Below, piece by piece: positions 42,561 through 51,650 of a stretch of DNA of 64,000 nucleotides; the stretch's first letter is position 1, and the number at the start of each line of letters is the position of its first letter. The notes under the pieces are model-generated. The model ran no database searches. It saw only the letters and a list, made by a program, of their open reading frames with translations, and had not been told where the DNA came from. The stretch is from Mycolicibacterium fluoranthenivorans (GTDB lineage Bacteria > Actinomycetota > Actinomycetes > Mycobacteriales > Mycobacteriaceae), in assembly GCF_011758805.1 (NCBI RefSeq), contig NZ_JAANOW010000005.1, forward strand, positions 353,647 to 417,646, read 5' to 3'. Both the position numbers and the translations under genes were made by a program.

Positions 42561-43568
42561 ATGACGCTGCCATTTCTGGGCCCGATCACGTTGGCGGGCT
42601 TCGCCCACGCGTGGTTCTTCCTGTTCGCACTCGTCGCCGCGGCGGTGGCCGTGCTCTACATCGTGATGCTGCGCAAGCGCCGGATCCGGGTGCTGCGCTT
42701 CGCGAATCTGCACATCCTGGACAAGGTCGCACGCCCACGCACCGATCGCTGGCGACATCTGCCGGCCGTCCTGCTGGTCGGGGCTCTGCTGCTGTTGAGC
42801 TGCGCCTTGGCCGGGCCGACCCATGACGAGCGCATCCCGCGGGACCGCGCGGTGGTGATGCTGGTGATCGATGTCTCGGAGTCGATGCGCGCCACCGACG
42901 TGTCCCCGAGCAGGCTGGCGGCCGCCCAGGCGGCCGGGAAGAAGTTCGCCGACGAACTCACCCCGGGTATCAATCTCGGCCTGATCGCGTACGGCGGCAC
43001 CGCAACGGTGCTGGTGGCCCCGACCACCAACCGCGCCAAGATGAAGAACGCCATCGATGGGCTCAAGGCCGAGGAGCGGACCGCCACCGGCGAGGCCATC
43101 TTCACCGCGCTGCAGGCGATTTCGACGGCGGACGCGGTGATCGGCGGCGGTGACGGAGCACCGCCGGCGCGCATCGTGCTCGAATCCGATGGCAAGGAGA
43201 CGGTGCCCTCACAGCCCGACGAGCCGCGCGGCGCGTTCACCGCCGCACGGGCCGCCAAAGACCAGGGCGTGCCCATCTCGACGATCTCGTTCGGTACCCC
43301 GGACGGCTATGTCGACCTCGACGGGATCCGCCAGCCGGTGCCGGTGGACGATGCCACCCTGAAGAAGATCGCCGAGCTGACCGACGGCCAGATGTTCTAC
43401 GCGTCGAACCTCGACGAGCTCAACGGGGTGTACGACAAGCTGCAGCAGCAGATCGGATATCAGACGGTACCCGGCGATGCCAGCGCTGCCTGGCTGCGGT
43501 TGGCGGTGCTCGTCACGGTGGCGTCCGCGGTGGCGTCGCTGACGCTGAACCGCCGAATTCCGGCCTGA
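42561..43568 (+). CDS. VWA domain membrane protein (BatA/Rv1481-like)
   Basis: A 335-residue protein with hydrophobic segments at about 14-36, 67-85 and 312-330 and a von Willebrand A domain between them. The metal site (MIDAS) is seen as DVSES (Asp104, Ser106, Ser108), a Thr in the RTATGEAIF loop and an Asp in SDGKETV. This is the layout of BatA and Rv1481, which usually sit beside a MoxR ATPase; none is present here. A -10-like TAGCCT about nine bases upstream suggests a separate, leaderless start from the LCP gene. Function: probably an envelope chaperone or sensor. Confidence 0.85.
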   Translation: MTLPFLGPITLAGFAHAWFFLFALVAAAVAVLYIVMLRKRRIRVLRFANLHILDKVARPRTDRWRHLPAVLLVGALLLLSCALAGPTHDERIPRDRAVVMLVIDVSESMRATDVSPSRLAAAQAAGKKFADELTPGINLGLIAYGGTATVLVAPTTNRAKMKNAIDGLKAEERTATGEAIFTALQAISTADAVIGGGDGAPPARIVLESDGKETVPSQPDEPRGAFTAARAAKDQGVPISTISFGTPDGYVDLDGIRQPVPVDDATLKKIAELTDGQMFYASNLDELNGVYDKLQQQIGYQTVPGDASAAWLRLAVLVTVASAVASLTLNRRIPA

Positions 43569-43590
43569 GGGAACGGGAAAGCCCGGGACG

Positions 43591-44202
43591 TCATTGTTCG
43601 GTCGCGGCGACTCGGGCATCCCTGCGGTTGCCAAACCAGATGACCAGGCGTCGTACGCCTTGGATCACGAGGAACACCGTGATCACCGTCGGGATGGCCA
43701 TGATCAGCGTCGGTCCACCGAAATGAGCGCCCAAGACCAAGACGACGGCCCATACTGCGGAGGCGATCACCGAATAACCGACGAACCGCCCGAAAGGGCG
43801 TCGCGCCGTCCCGAGTGAGGCCGGCACGAAACCACGCGCCGGGGGCACCCAGCGCTGAACGATCATCGCGCCCAACACACCTCGGCGCTGCACGGAGTGA
43901 TGCGCGCCGTAGACATGTTTACGCGAACGGCGCACGATCCTCGTCTTGAGCAGCCTCGGTCCGAACGTCCGGCCGAGCCAGTAACTCACCATGTCACCGA
44001 CGACGGCGGCTCCGATCGCGACCGCGAGCAGCTCAGGAAGGGACAGATCATGATCGGTCGCCAGTATCACGGCGACCAGAATCGGTTCGGCGGCGATCAC
44101 GATGCTCAATACCGGCACCGACGAGCCGATGACGACCGCTGCCAGCACCACGAAGGTCAGCGGCCCGACCGGAATTTCGGGCAGGAAGTTCAGTGGGAAC
44201 AC
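43591..44202 (-). CDS. DedA/SNARE-associated family membrane protein
   Basis: A 203-residue membrane protein of the DedA family. It carries the glycine-rich VGDMVSYWLGRTFGPRLLK motif near residue 75, with the family's arginines in VQRRGVLGAMIVQRWVPPAR near 115, and four or five helices. DedA proteins act as phospholipid or undecaprenyl-phosphate flippases and help membrane homeostasis. GTG 44202 overlaps the end of the alpha-galactosidase gene by 13 bases, so it is probably in the same transcription unit. Start choice is fairly sure since the first residues (FPLNFLPEIPV) precede helix 1. Confidence 0.82.
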   Translation of the reverse strand: MFPLNFLPEIPVGPLTFVVLAAVVIGSSVPVLSIVIAAEPILVAVILATDHDLSLPELLAVAIGAAVVGDMVSYWLGRTFGPRLLKTRIVRRSRKHVYGAHHSVQRRGVLGAMIVQRWVPPARGFVPASLGTARRPFGRFVGYSVIASAVWAVVLVLGAHFGGPTLIMAIPTVITVFLVIQGVRRLVIWFGNRRDARVAATEQ

Positions 44203-45572
44203 GTATCCGCTGTCCTTACTCGCACGAGGTGAACAGCGTGGGGTGCCACGGATCTGGCGCTGAGGTCACCGGTGACCTCGGCGCTGTCACCCGTCCACAG
44301 GTCGCGCACGCTGTAACAGGACGCCGGCGGCAGTCCCACTGCGGCGGCCGTGGTCGCAATATCCCCCGGCACACTCGAGGGATTGAACAGGGCGACCGCC
44401 ACCGAGGAGTCGGCGAGTCGCTTGGCCCAGATCCGCCCATCGTCGCCGATCCGGCGGGCCTTGGCCAGCAGCGGGTCCTGATCGACCGCGATGACCTCGC
44501 GGTTGGTGAGGATCGACAACGTGGTCGGCGACATCGCCCGTAAGTCGTTACCGGCCAACAACGGGGCGCCCAACATCGCCCACAGCGAAAAATGGCTGCG
44601 CTGCTCGTCTTCGGTCAAGCTGGGCTGGGTGTCGGCAATCCACTGTGCGGTCCGCGCCGGCATGGCCAGCATCGGCTCGATCAGCGCACGTTGGTCGGCG
44701 GTCAGTGGCTGTGACTTGAGGTTGTGGCGCAACAGTTCTCGGTGGCGGAGAAAGAAGTCGCTCCATGTCACCCCGACCACCAGCATGTCCGGATCGATGC
44801 GGTATGCCGGGCGGTCATCAGCCGCGACGGCAGCCGCGAACTGGTCGGGGACGCCGGCGAACATCCCGGAAGGGAACGGATCCGCATCACCCGGCATGGG
44901 TAACACATTGCGCCACAACGGAACCAGGTCTCCAGAAGTGCGGACCACGTCCGCGATGCCGGTCCAGTCGAAGCGGGTACCCGCCGCAGGGTCCCCGGAA
45001 CTGTTGGGGTTGATGCTGTAGACGATGCGCCTTCCGCTGTCCCGCAGGGCCGACCCCATCGCGCCGAACACCTGAACCTGTTCGTCGTGGTCGGCGGCGG
45101 CGCTGCACCAGTCGTACTTGAGGAAGTCGATTCCCCACGCCGCGAAGGTCGCGGCGTCCACGGTTTCGTGGCCGAGGCTCGCGGTGCCCACACCTTGTCC
45201 GCAGGTCTCGTTGAACGGGCTCGAGTACAGACCGAACCGCAGCCCCCGTTCGTGTGCGTAGTCGACCAGCGGTGCGAGCCCGAACGGAAAGCGCTGCGGG
45301 TCGGGGACCAGTTCACCCGAGGAATTGCGTTCTGGTGCAGCCCATCCCGCGTCCAGATTGACATACGTGTATCCCGCATCACGCATCCCGGAGGACACCA
45401 TCGCGTCGATGGTGTCCCTGATCGACTGGTCGTCGATCTCCATTCCCGAGTTCCACGAGTTCCATCCCATCGGGGGAAGGAGTACAGGTGGTGCGGGGAT
45501 CGTGACATCGGCGGGATACGCACACCCGGAAACCACAGCGGCAACTCCCAGCACGCACAGCAAGCGACGCAC
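44190..45572 (-). CDS. Alpha-galactosidase, GH27 family, predicted lipoprotein
   Basis: A 460-residue glycoside hydrolase. The signal peptide ends with a lipobox (VSGC, Cys17), so it should be anchored outside the membrane. MGWNSWNSG (residues 35-43), YVNLDAGW, FLKYDWC with the nucleophile Asp154, RTSGD with the likely acid/base Asp215, and DPDMLVVG match GH27 (melibiase/alpha-N-acetylgalactosaminidase clan D). It should cleave terminal alpha-galactosides or related sugars. GTG 45572 follows GGGAGG. GH27 lipoproteins are not common in mycobacteria, so it may have been gained. It follows the acyltransferase gene with a gap of 26 bases. Confidence 0.88.
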   Translation of the reverse strand: MRRLLCVLGVAAVVSGCAYPADVTIPAPPVLLPPMGWNSWNSGMEIDDQSIRDTIDAMVSSGMRDAGYTYVNLDAGWAAPERNSSGELVPDPQRFPFGLAPLVDYAHERGLRFGLYSSPFNETCGQGVGTASLGHETVDAATFAAWGIDFLKYDWCSAAADHDEQVQVFGAMGSALRDSGRRIVYSINPNSSGDPAAGTRFDWTGIADVVRTSGDLVPLWRNVLPMPGDADPFPSGMFAGVPDQFAAAVAADDRPAYRIDPDMLVVGVTWSDFFLRHRELLRHNLKSQPLTADQRALIEPMLAMPARTAQWIADTQPSLTEDEQRSHFSLWAMLGAPLLAGNDLRAMSPTTLSILTNREVIAVDQDPLLAKARRIGDDGRIWAKRLADSSVAVALFNPSSVPGDIATTAAAVGLPPASCYSVRDLWTGDSAEVTGDLSARSVAPHAVHLVRVRTADTCSH

Positions 45573-45598
45573 GACCCCGACCTCCCGATGCTGGACGA

Positions 45599-46474
45599 CT
45601 AGGACACTGCGGCTTGCGGCTGGACCGCGTCGCGCCAGGCCAGCGGGTTCAGTTGACGGAAGGGGTCTTCGGCGCGGATGTCCTGCAGCTCGCGCAGGAT
45701 GTTCTCCACCGCCGTCTGGGTGGTCTTCTTGACGGTCTGCACCCACTCGTCATCGGATACACCGGCCGGCTGGGTGGTGTCGATCGGCTGACCGAAGCGC
45801 AGGTAGTTCCGCTGTGGGCTGGGAATCAGCGTCGGGCCGATCCCGCGTACCAAGGGCATCGTCATGTCCGGCTTTCCGGTGACGGCCAGACCCAGCTTCT
45901 CGGTGAGCCTGCCCAGCAGGCTGTCCCGTGGGGTGATGCTGTGGTAGATGTCGTCACCGCCGACGTAGCCGAAGGGGACGATCGGATAGTCGTTGGCGAT
46001 CGCCACCCGCGCGAAGCCGGCGCGCCCTTGCCATTTGAGTTGATACTCTTCGCCTTTGAACTTTCCGATCTCGCGGCCGCCGCCGGGAAACACCAGCAGT
46101 GTCTCGTTGTTCTGCATCAGCTTGGTGGCATTCTCCGGCGTGCCGACGACCCCGCCGCACGCGGCCAGAACGTCTCCCATCGGCCCCGGCATGCTTCCCA
46201 TCCCGCGTTCGGTCAACGGCCGGACCCGGGTGCCGATCGCCCGCCGTACCGCCAGGCTGGTCAGCCACGCCTCGCCCATCCCGGTCTGGGTGTGGTTGCC
46301 CACCAAGAAGAACCGGCCGTCGTGCGGGAGGTTCTCGGTGCCGTCGATGTACGGCCGGGACAGCTCGATCGCCGGCCATAGGCCGTCCGCGGTGGCTTCC
46401 ACCAGTTTTCGCAGCGCCCGCACCCGTGCGGGCTGTTCGATGATCTGTTCGGTTCTGGCGGCGGCGTTCTTCAT
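45599..46474 (-). CDS. Lysophospholipid/glycerol acyltransferase family protein (PlsC-like)
   Basis: A 291-residue acyltransferase-like protein. The first motif is NHTQTGMGE (residues 60-68), where the usual H-x4-D is altered, and the second is LVFPGGGREI near 148; PFGYVGGDDI and a C-terminal helical tail follow. This pattern is seen in actinobacterial proteins related to DGAT2/AGPAT that transfer acyl chains to glycerol backbones or lipids. The acceptor is unknown. Its ATG overlaps the methyltransferase stop by four bases (ATGA), so the two are translationally coupled and may modify the same lipid. Confidence 0.8.
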   Translation of the reverse strand: MKNAAARTEQIIEQPARVRALRKLVEATADGLWPAIELSRPYIDGTENLPHDGRFFLVGNHTQTGMGEAWLTSLAVRRAIGTRVRPLTERGMGSMPGPMGDVLAACGGVVGTPENATKLMQNNETLLVFPGGGREIGKFKGEEYQLKWQGRAGFARVAIANDYPIVPFGYVGGDDIYHSITPRDSLLGRLTEKLGLAVTGKPDMTMPLVRGIGPTLIPSPQRNYLRFGQPIDTTQPAGVSDDEWVQTVKKTTQTAVENILRELQDIRAEDPFRQLNPLAWRDAVQPQAAVS

Positions 46475-47313
46475 TCGGACGTTCCTTCCTTGGCCGGGGC
46501 GGGGGTGCAGGCGCGTGGCGCCCGGGAGAAGACGGCGGTCATCGACGGCGGACCGAACCTCGAGCGTGGTGGTCGAAGAAAGTCGATGTTCATCTGCGGG
46601 TCGGCGGCCTTGCCGAGCGCGACCAGCGCCGGCGCCGAGTAGGCGCGCAGCGAGCTGATGATGCCGTCGTGCATGGTCGGCAGGATGGACGCGCGCGGCA
46701 TGATCGCCAGTGACGTCGGCACCATCACGATCGGGGTGAGCAGCATCCCCCACGGCGAGGCACGCTTGAGGTCGATCACCAGGAAGCGGGAGGCCACCCG
46801 CGTGGCCTCGGCGATGGCGCGATACGCCGTCGCGGGCGGCAGGTGATGGAAGGCCAACGCGAACACCACCAGGTCATAGGAGGCGTCGTCGGCCTCGATG
46901 GCGGTGGCATCGACCACCTGGGTGCGCGCCCGGGGATGAGATCCGAGCGGGCCCGCCGCCATGTTGGCCACCGACGTCGGGTCCAGATCGCTGGCGGTCA
47001 CGGTGGCGGTGGCGTGTAGTTCCAGAATCCGCGCCGATAACCGGCCATGGCCGGCACCGATCTCGAGAATGCGCGGGTTGGCGATATCGGCGACGACCTG
47101 GAGGGCCGTCCTCGCGCGGCGATCGTGAAGGCCGGTGCGTTCACCCATCGCGTCGAGCCCCTCGATCACTCGCTGCTTGAGCTCGCCGGGGACGTCCTGG
47201 CGATCGGTGTATTCCAGGACGTCCGTCTGCATCAGCCGATCCAGTCGTGTGGCGTCGGGGCCGCCGCGCGGCATCGACGCAATCGACGACGTTGCGGTGT
47301 TCTGCTGGGTCAT
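46471..47313 (-). CDS. Class I SAM-dependent methyltransferase
   Basis: A 280-residue methyltransferase. Motif I is ILEIGAGHGRLSARILEL (about residues 81-98), the acidic post-I residue is in VTASDLDPTS, and LVVFALAFHHLPPATAYRAI is motif IV/V. A C-terminal segment (LLTPIVMVPTSLAIMPRASI) is hydrophobic and may associate with membranes. It is the first gene of a minus-strand operon and diverges from a TetR gene across an operator-like repeat (47326-47349), which should control both. The methyl acceptor is unknown, though a lipid or quinone-like substrate would suit the coupled acyltransferase. Confidence 0.85.
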   Translation of the reverse strand: MTQQNTATSSIASMPRGGPDATRLDRLMQTDVLEYTDRQDVPGELKQRVIEGLDAMGERTGLHDRRARTALQVVADIANPRILEIGAGHGRLSARILELHATATVTASDLDPTSVANMAAGPLGSHPRARTQVVDATAIEADDASYDLVVFALAFHHLPPATAYRAIAEATRVASRFLVIDLKRASPWGMLLTPIVMVPTSLAIMPRASILPTMHDGIISSLRAYSAPALVALGKAADPQMNIDFLRPPRSRFGPPSMTAVFSRAPRACTPAPAKEGTSE

Positions 47314-47325
47314 AGTCCCGAAAGT

Positions 47326-47349
47326 ACCAAACGAACTGTTTCGTTTGGT
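47326..47349. promoter_or_regulatory. TetR operator between divergent methyltransferase and TetR genes
   Basis: Perfect 10-bp arms ACCAAACGAA-N4-TTCGTTTGGT in the 48-base gap between the two start codons. Both promoters must overlap it. Confidence 0.85.
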
Positions 47350-47361
47350 TATGATCTTCCT

Positions 47362-47949
47362 GTGAGAAGTACAGCCGAACTACGCGACGTGATCATCGAC
47401 GCGGCACGCGCCGAGTTCGCCCGATACGGACTGGCCGGCGCCCGGATCGACCGGATCGCCAAATCCGCGAACGCCAGCAAGGAGCGGCTCTACGCGCATT
47501 TCGGCGACAAGGAGGCCTTGTTCCGACAGGTGGTCGCCGCCGACAGCGCGGAGTTCTTCAGTGCGATCGCTGTCCGGCCGGACGCCGTCGCCGAATTCGC
47601 CGGAGACCTCTACGACCTGGCCGCCAGCAAGCCGGAGCATCTCCGGATGATCACCTGGGCACGCTTGGAAGGCGTACCGCTGGAGGAACCCGAACTCGAC
47701 GGCCGCAAGATCCGCGAACGCGACACCGCTTCCATCATCGCCGCCCAGGCGGCCGGCCACGTCGACCGGCGATGGGAGCCCCACCAGCTGTTGATCATGA
47801 TGTTCGGCATCGGGATGGCCTGGGCGGCTTGGCCGGAGGTCGGACCCGTCGACGCCGATACCCACGCCACCAGCCGCGCCGCCGCGGTCGAGGCGGCCGC
47901 CCGCATTGTTGCCCCACAGGAAACGGCGGGCCATACAGACGTGAGTTAG
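47362..47949 (+). CDS. TetR family transcriptional regulator
   Basis: A 195-residue regulator with the HTH near residues 8-52 (VIIDAARAEFARYGLAGARI, DRIAKSANASKERLYAHFGD). The C-terminal part has the WARLEGVPLEEPELDGRKIR segment of the TetR_C_35 or similar group. GTG 47362 lies 12 bases after a dyad that also covers the divergent methyltransferase promoter. It probably represses itself and the methyltransferase-acyltransferase genes. Confidence 0.86.
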   Translation: MRSTAELRDVIIDAARAEFARYGLAGARIDRIAKSANASKERLYAHFGDKEALFRQVVAADSAEFFSAIAVRPDAVAEFAGDLYDLAASKPEHLRMITWARLEGVPLEEPELDGRKIRERDTASIIAAQAAGHVDRRWEPHQLLIMMFGIGMAWAAWPEVGPVDADTHATSRAAAVEAAARIVAPQETAGHTDVS

Positions 47950-48082
47950 TCGGTTCACCGCCATTGCACTGCGGCGCCAAGAACATGGTGCGACGTTGGC
48001 GCGCGGACGCAAGACGCGCGGCCCGCGCTCGGGCTGAAATGGCTTGGTAATTCGGCACATCGCGATCTTTCGAGGAGCCACC

Positions 48083-49609
48083 ATGACCGACGCTCGACTC
48101 AACCTGCGACCCGGAACCGGCTACCCGGATATCCCCCTGTTCCAGGGCTGGGGCGCACCCAGCCGCATCGAGGCCGACGTGTACGAACTGGAGTCCTACG
48201 GCCAGGTGCCGGCCGACCTCAACGGGCGTTACTACCGCGCCGCGTACGACTGGGCGTTCCCGCCGATGGCAGACGATGAACTGTTCATCAACGGCGACGG
48301 TATGACCGCGATGTTCCATTTCCAGAACGGTCACGTGGACTTCAAGTCGCGATTCGTGCGTACCGAGAAGTTCCGGCTGGAACGCGCCGCCCGGCGCGCT
48401 CTGTTCGGGCGATACCGCAACGTCTACACGGCCGACCCGAGCGTTCGTGGCCGGGTCCGCTCGACGGCGAACACCCATGTCGTCTGGCACGGCGGCAAGC
48501 TGCTCATGCTCAAAGAGGACGGCCTGCCCTGGGAGGTGGACCCGGAAACCCTTGAGACAGTGGGCCAGTGGGATTTCTACGGAGCGATGACCAGCAAAAC
48601 CTGCACGGCGCACCCGAGCTTCGACCCCGACACCGGAGAGATGTTCCTGTTCGGCTACGAAGCCAAGGGTGAGGCCACCCGCGATATCGCCTACTACGTC
48701 GTCGACGCGAGTGGGCATGTGACACACGAGTCGTGGTTCGAGGCCCCCTACCCCGCCTATATCCACGATTTCCGGGTCTCCCGCAGTCATGCGGTGTTCC
48801 CGGTCAGCCCGGCCGCGACCGACCTGGACCGGCTCAAAGCCGGTGGTGCGCACTGGCAATGGGATTCGTCCAAGGCGTCCTACATCGGGGTGCTGCCACG
48901 GTACGGGCACGGCGAGCAGATCCGGTGGATCGAGGTGCCGACCCATGCACCGGGCCATTTCGTCAATTCCTACGACGAGGACGGCATGACCGTCGTCGAC
49001 GTCTGCCAGGGCAAGACGGGACCGTTTCCGTTCTTCTTCCCCGACGTGCAGGGCAACATGTTCGACCCGGCCGATATGGCCACCTACCTGACCCGGTGGC
49101 GGATCGATCCGAGCGACCCGGCGACGCCGGTCCGGGTGGAGCGCCTCGATGAGGTCGTCTGCGAATTTCCGCAGATCGACGCGCGGCGGGAGATGTCACG
49201 GCACCGGGACGGCTACTTCTTGGTCATGAACGCGGGCATGCCGGCCGGCCGGCTGCTGGAGGCGCCCGGCGACCCGGCATTCCCGGACGGCGCACCTGAC
49301 ATGGTTCCCGCGTCGCCGGCCATGAACGGGATCGGCCACTATGACTTCGTCAACGGGCAGTTCACCGTGCACGCCCTGCCCCAGGGCGATACCGCGCAGG
49401 AGGTCGAGTTCGTCCCGGCATACCTGGGTGCCCCCGAAGGGGTCGGCTATCTGCTGGCGCTGGTGAACCGGGTCGCCGAGCGCCACAGTGACCTGCTGAT
49501 CTTCGATGCCGAGGACGTCGGAGCGGGTCCGTTGGGTGGGTACAAGCTGCCCGTGCGGCTCAGCACGATCCACGGGACCTGGATGCCCGAACACCAGCTC
49601 GGTCTGTAG
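48083..49609 (+). CDS. Carotenoid cleavage / lignostilbene-type dioxygenase
   Basis: A 508-residue non-heme iron enzyme of the RPE65/CCO family, a seven-bladed propeller with iron held by four histidines. His177 (CTAHPSF), His228 (YIHDFRV), His292 (APGHFVNSYDE) and His497 (STIHGTW) stand at the expected places, each near a bend or loop. Such bacterial enzymes cleave C=C bonds in carotenoids, retinoids, stilbenes or isoeugenol-like phenols. The Tyr and Lys that mark lignostilbene dioxygenases cannot be located with certainty. ATG 48083 is preceded by CGAGGAG. It converges on a PucR regulator, which may control it. Confidence 0.88.
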   Translation: MTDARLNLRPGTGYPDIPLFQGWGAPSRIEADVYELESYGQVPADLNGRYYRAAYDWAFPPMADDELFINGDGMTAMFHFQNGHVDFKSRFVRTEKFRLERAARRALFGRYRNVYTADPSVRGRVRSTANTHVVWHGGKLLMLKEDGLPWEVDPETLETVGQWDFYGAMTSKTCTAHPSFDPDTGEMFLFGYEAKGEATRDIAYYVVDASGHVTHESWFEAPYPAYIHDFRVSRSHAVFPVSPAATDLDRLKAGGAHWQWDSSKASYIGVLPRYGHGEQIRWIEVPTHAPGHFVNSYDEDGMTVVDVCQGKTGPFPFFFPDVQGNMFDPADMATYLTRWRIDPSDPATPVRVERLDEVVCEFPQIDARREMSRHRDGYFLVMNAGMPAGRLLEAPGDPAFPDGAPDMVPASPAMNGIGHYDFVNGQFTVHALPQGDTAQEVEFVPAYLGAPEGVGYLLALVNRVAERHSDLLIFDAEDVGAGPLGGYKLPVRLSTIHGTWMPEHQLGL

Positions 49610-49631
49610 CGCATCGGCTTCCGGGCAGATC

Positions 49632-50912
49632 TCAGCCGAGCAGGGCAGGGAAGTCTCGGGCCAGGCTGAGGGCGACGACCATGGGCGTGGGATCGTCGAG
49701 GGCCGGCCGTTCCAGACGTTCGTCGGCTTGGCGCACCCGGTAGGCGACCGTGTTCGGCGCGATGTGCAGCTCTTCGGCGGCCGCGAGTCTGCTGCGTCCG
49801 TGCCGCAGGTAGGCCCACAGTGTTTCGCGCAGCATCGCCGACTTGGCGTCACCGTCGGTCAGGCCCTTGAGCACGTGGCGGACGTACCTGCCGGCGGCCT
49901 CGGGGTCGGCAAGCAGCACCGCTTGCAGCCCGACGTCGTCGTAGGTCCATGAGCCCTCGCTCTGGTGCTGTCCGCCCACGAGCGCAGCCTGCCGGGCCCC
50001 GAGCACCGAGCTCTGCAAGCCGGCCACGTCCCGGCCGACAGGTCCGAACGCGACGATCGATCCGGGCGGGTGCGGGACACGGTCCGTGACGACCGAGACC
50101 GGGTCCCGCGGCGCAGCGGACAGTGACCAGATCACCGTGGAACCGTCCGGCTGGTCGAGGACCAGACTGTTGAGCGCCTCGATCGTCGCGCTCACCGCTG
50201 CGACATAGCGCGTGACGTTGCCGTCCCATCCGGTCGGCGGGGCCGGGTCGACCGACCGGATCACGGCGGCCAGATGGTCACCGCGCAGGCGGATCCCGAG
50301 GAGTTGTTCGCTGCCGTCCGGGGCGGTGCCGTGCTCGACGATGTGGTCCATGGTCTGGCGGCGCAATGCCGCCAAGCGGCCGTGCCATGCCGCGCGTTCC
50401 TGGTCGTAGGCCGTGGCGAGCTCGCCGACGAGGCCGTCGACGAATTCGAACAATCCCACGGAGACCGCGCGCAATTCATCGGCGAGCCGCTCGGCCGGCA
50501 CCTCGCGGGACAGCACCTCCAACAGGGCCATTTGAGCGGCGGTGTGGCTGAACCACACCACCCGCAGGATTGTCTCGATTCTGGCGCCTTGACGCACGGC
50601 GCGCCGGACACTCTCGAAGCCTTCCGGCGGTGCCGGGGCCTCTGCGCGCCCGGTACGCAGGTTGACCAAGACCGTCAGGAGCGCGGCCTCGCACGCCACC
50701 CGATCCAGCCCGTCGCCGGTGATCGTCGGATCGGCCCGGACGGACGCCTCGTAGGTATCGCAGATCTGCTTGGATCGCTGGATCGCCCAGGCCGTCGGCT
50801 CGTCGCCGAGGACCGCCCTGGCGCGGGCGACGGTCTCCGGCAGGCTCACCGGCTCGAGGTCGTCACTCGCCGCGGGTTGGGAGGGCCGTAAGGCAGACAT
50901 CCAGGCCGACAT
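49632..50912 (-). CDS. PucR/CdaR family transcriptional regulator
   Basis: A 426-residue regulator. The N-terminal part is helical; a GGDEF-like CdaR domain occupies about 165-290 (GWDGNVTRYVAAVSATIEAL); the C-terminal PucR HTH (RETLWAYLRHGRSRLAAAEE, IAPNTVAYRVRQADERL) is at about 360-410. Proteins of this kind activate catabolic genes for purines, sugar acids or aromatics. It lies convergent to the carotenoid-cleavage-type dioxygenase. ATG 50912 has GGAGGG upstream. Chromosomal DNA appears to end about 225 bases upstream of this gene, at the tRNA-Phe copy. Confidence 0.85.
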   Translation of the reverse strand: MSAWMSALRPSQPAASDDLEPVSLPETVARARAVLGDEPTAWAIQRSKQICDTYEASVRADPTITGDGLDRVACEAALLTVLVNLRTGRAEAPAPPEGFESVRRAVRQGARIETILRVVWFSHTAAQMALLEVLSREVPAERLADELRAVSVGLFEFVDGLVGELATAYDQERAAWHGRLAALRRQTMDHIVEHGTAPDGSEQLLGIRLRGDHLAAVIRSVDPAPPTGWDGNVTRYVAAVSATIEALNSLVLDQPDGSTVIWSLSAAPRDPVSVVTDRVPHPPGSIVAFGPVGRDVAGLQSSVLGARQAALVGGQHQSEGSWTYDDVGLQAVLLADPEAAGRYVRHVLKGLTDGDAKSAMLRETLWAYLRHGRSRLAAAEELHIAPNTVAYRVRQADERLERPALDDPTPMVVALSLARDFPALLG

Positions 50913-51138
50913 CGGCGGACACCCTCCTTCCGGTTGCCGTTCATCGCCATTCGTCCGACTACGAAAACCAGGCGGGGACCGGCGCTCATCCGGTGGCTGT
51001 CTACGACAAGCAACGTATACCAAGCTCGAGCCGAACGATTCGCGTCAACACCGCGAATGGCTGGTGGCCAACACCTTTGGCACGAAGGATGCAGCCCGAA
51101 AGCTCGCCAAAAAACGGAGGGTGAACCGAGATGGAACT

Positions 51139-51190
51139 TGGTGGCCAGGGCCGGGATCGAACCGGCGACCTTCCGCTTTTCAGGCGGACG
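51139..51190 (-). repeat. 3' half of tRNA-Phe(GAA): attachment-site copy, not a full tRNA
   Basis: On the minus strand the sequence gives an anticodon stem-loop with loop CTGAAAA (anticodon GAA at 51181-51179), a variable loop, a T-arm GCCGG-TTCGATC-CCGGC, the acceptor 3' strand CCTGGCC, discriminator A and an encoded CCA at 51139. Upstream of the anticodon arm (beyond 51190) no D-arm or matching 5' acceptor strand GGCCAGG can be found. This is what an integrase leaves on the side of an element away from the restored tRNA. Transcription 5' to 3' runs toward the host side, so the element lies to the right. Confidence 0.75.
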
Positions 51191-51650
51191 AGATAGCCAC
51201 TGACCTGCGGTTTATCTGATTCTCTGCGTCGTATGCGCCGCATTGAGCTGCGCCGACGCATCAGGTCTGTCCGACGAACGGACATAAACCGGACACGGTG
51301 CTTGCGCTCCTGACCAGGAGCTGTCGTGCCGCCAATTGCGTTGTGGGCGGACTCAGCGGCTCCGGGGAGCAGGTACCCCGATGCCCAGCATCGCATCATC
51401 AGTCAACGGTTCGACACCCTCGACTCAGGGCTCGACATCGGCATCACCACATCCGTCATACCAGGAAGGTGCTGCAGGTGCCTCGGTTGACGGGAGGTCG
51501 CGAGCGCCCGAGGCCGCCAGGCCGCAGGGCGCGAGAGCGACAGTGGTCGGCCGGACGTCGACCGAGGCACCCGGCCCCAACCCGACCGCGGCCGGCGGGC
51601 TTGTTATATGTGCCGAAAATGTCCGCAACCGACCCTCCGACGGGGTCGCG
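51191..51650. other. Element end region without a firm gene; inverted repeats
   Basis: No gene can be supported between the att copy and the replication gene. Inverted repeats TGTCCG-N5-CGGACA (51268-51284) and GCTCCTG-AC-CAGGAGC (51306-51321) are present and could be excision, replication-origin or operator sites. Several frames stay open on both strands because of the base composition, and none shows a good start, ribosome site or family signal. Confidence 0.4.

Noticed and set aside
51139..51215. Complete tRNA-Phe gene
   Set aside because: Only the anticodon arm, variable loop, T-arm, acceptor 3' strand and CCA are present; no D-arm or 5' acceptor strand follows, so it is a partial copy.
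50770..51219. Plus-strand frame running through the tRNA copy
   Set aside because: It overlaps the PucR gene and translates tRNA sequence (GPGSNRRPSAF), a well-known kind of false ORF.
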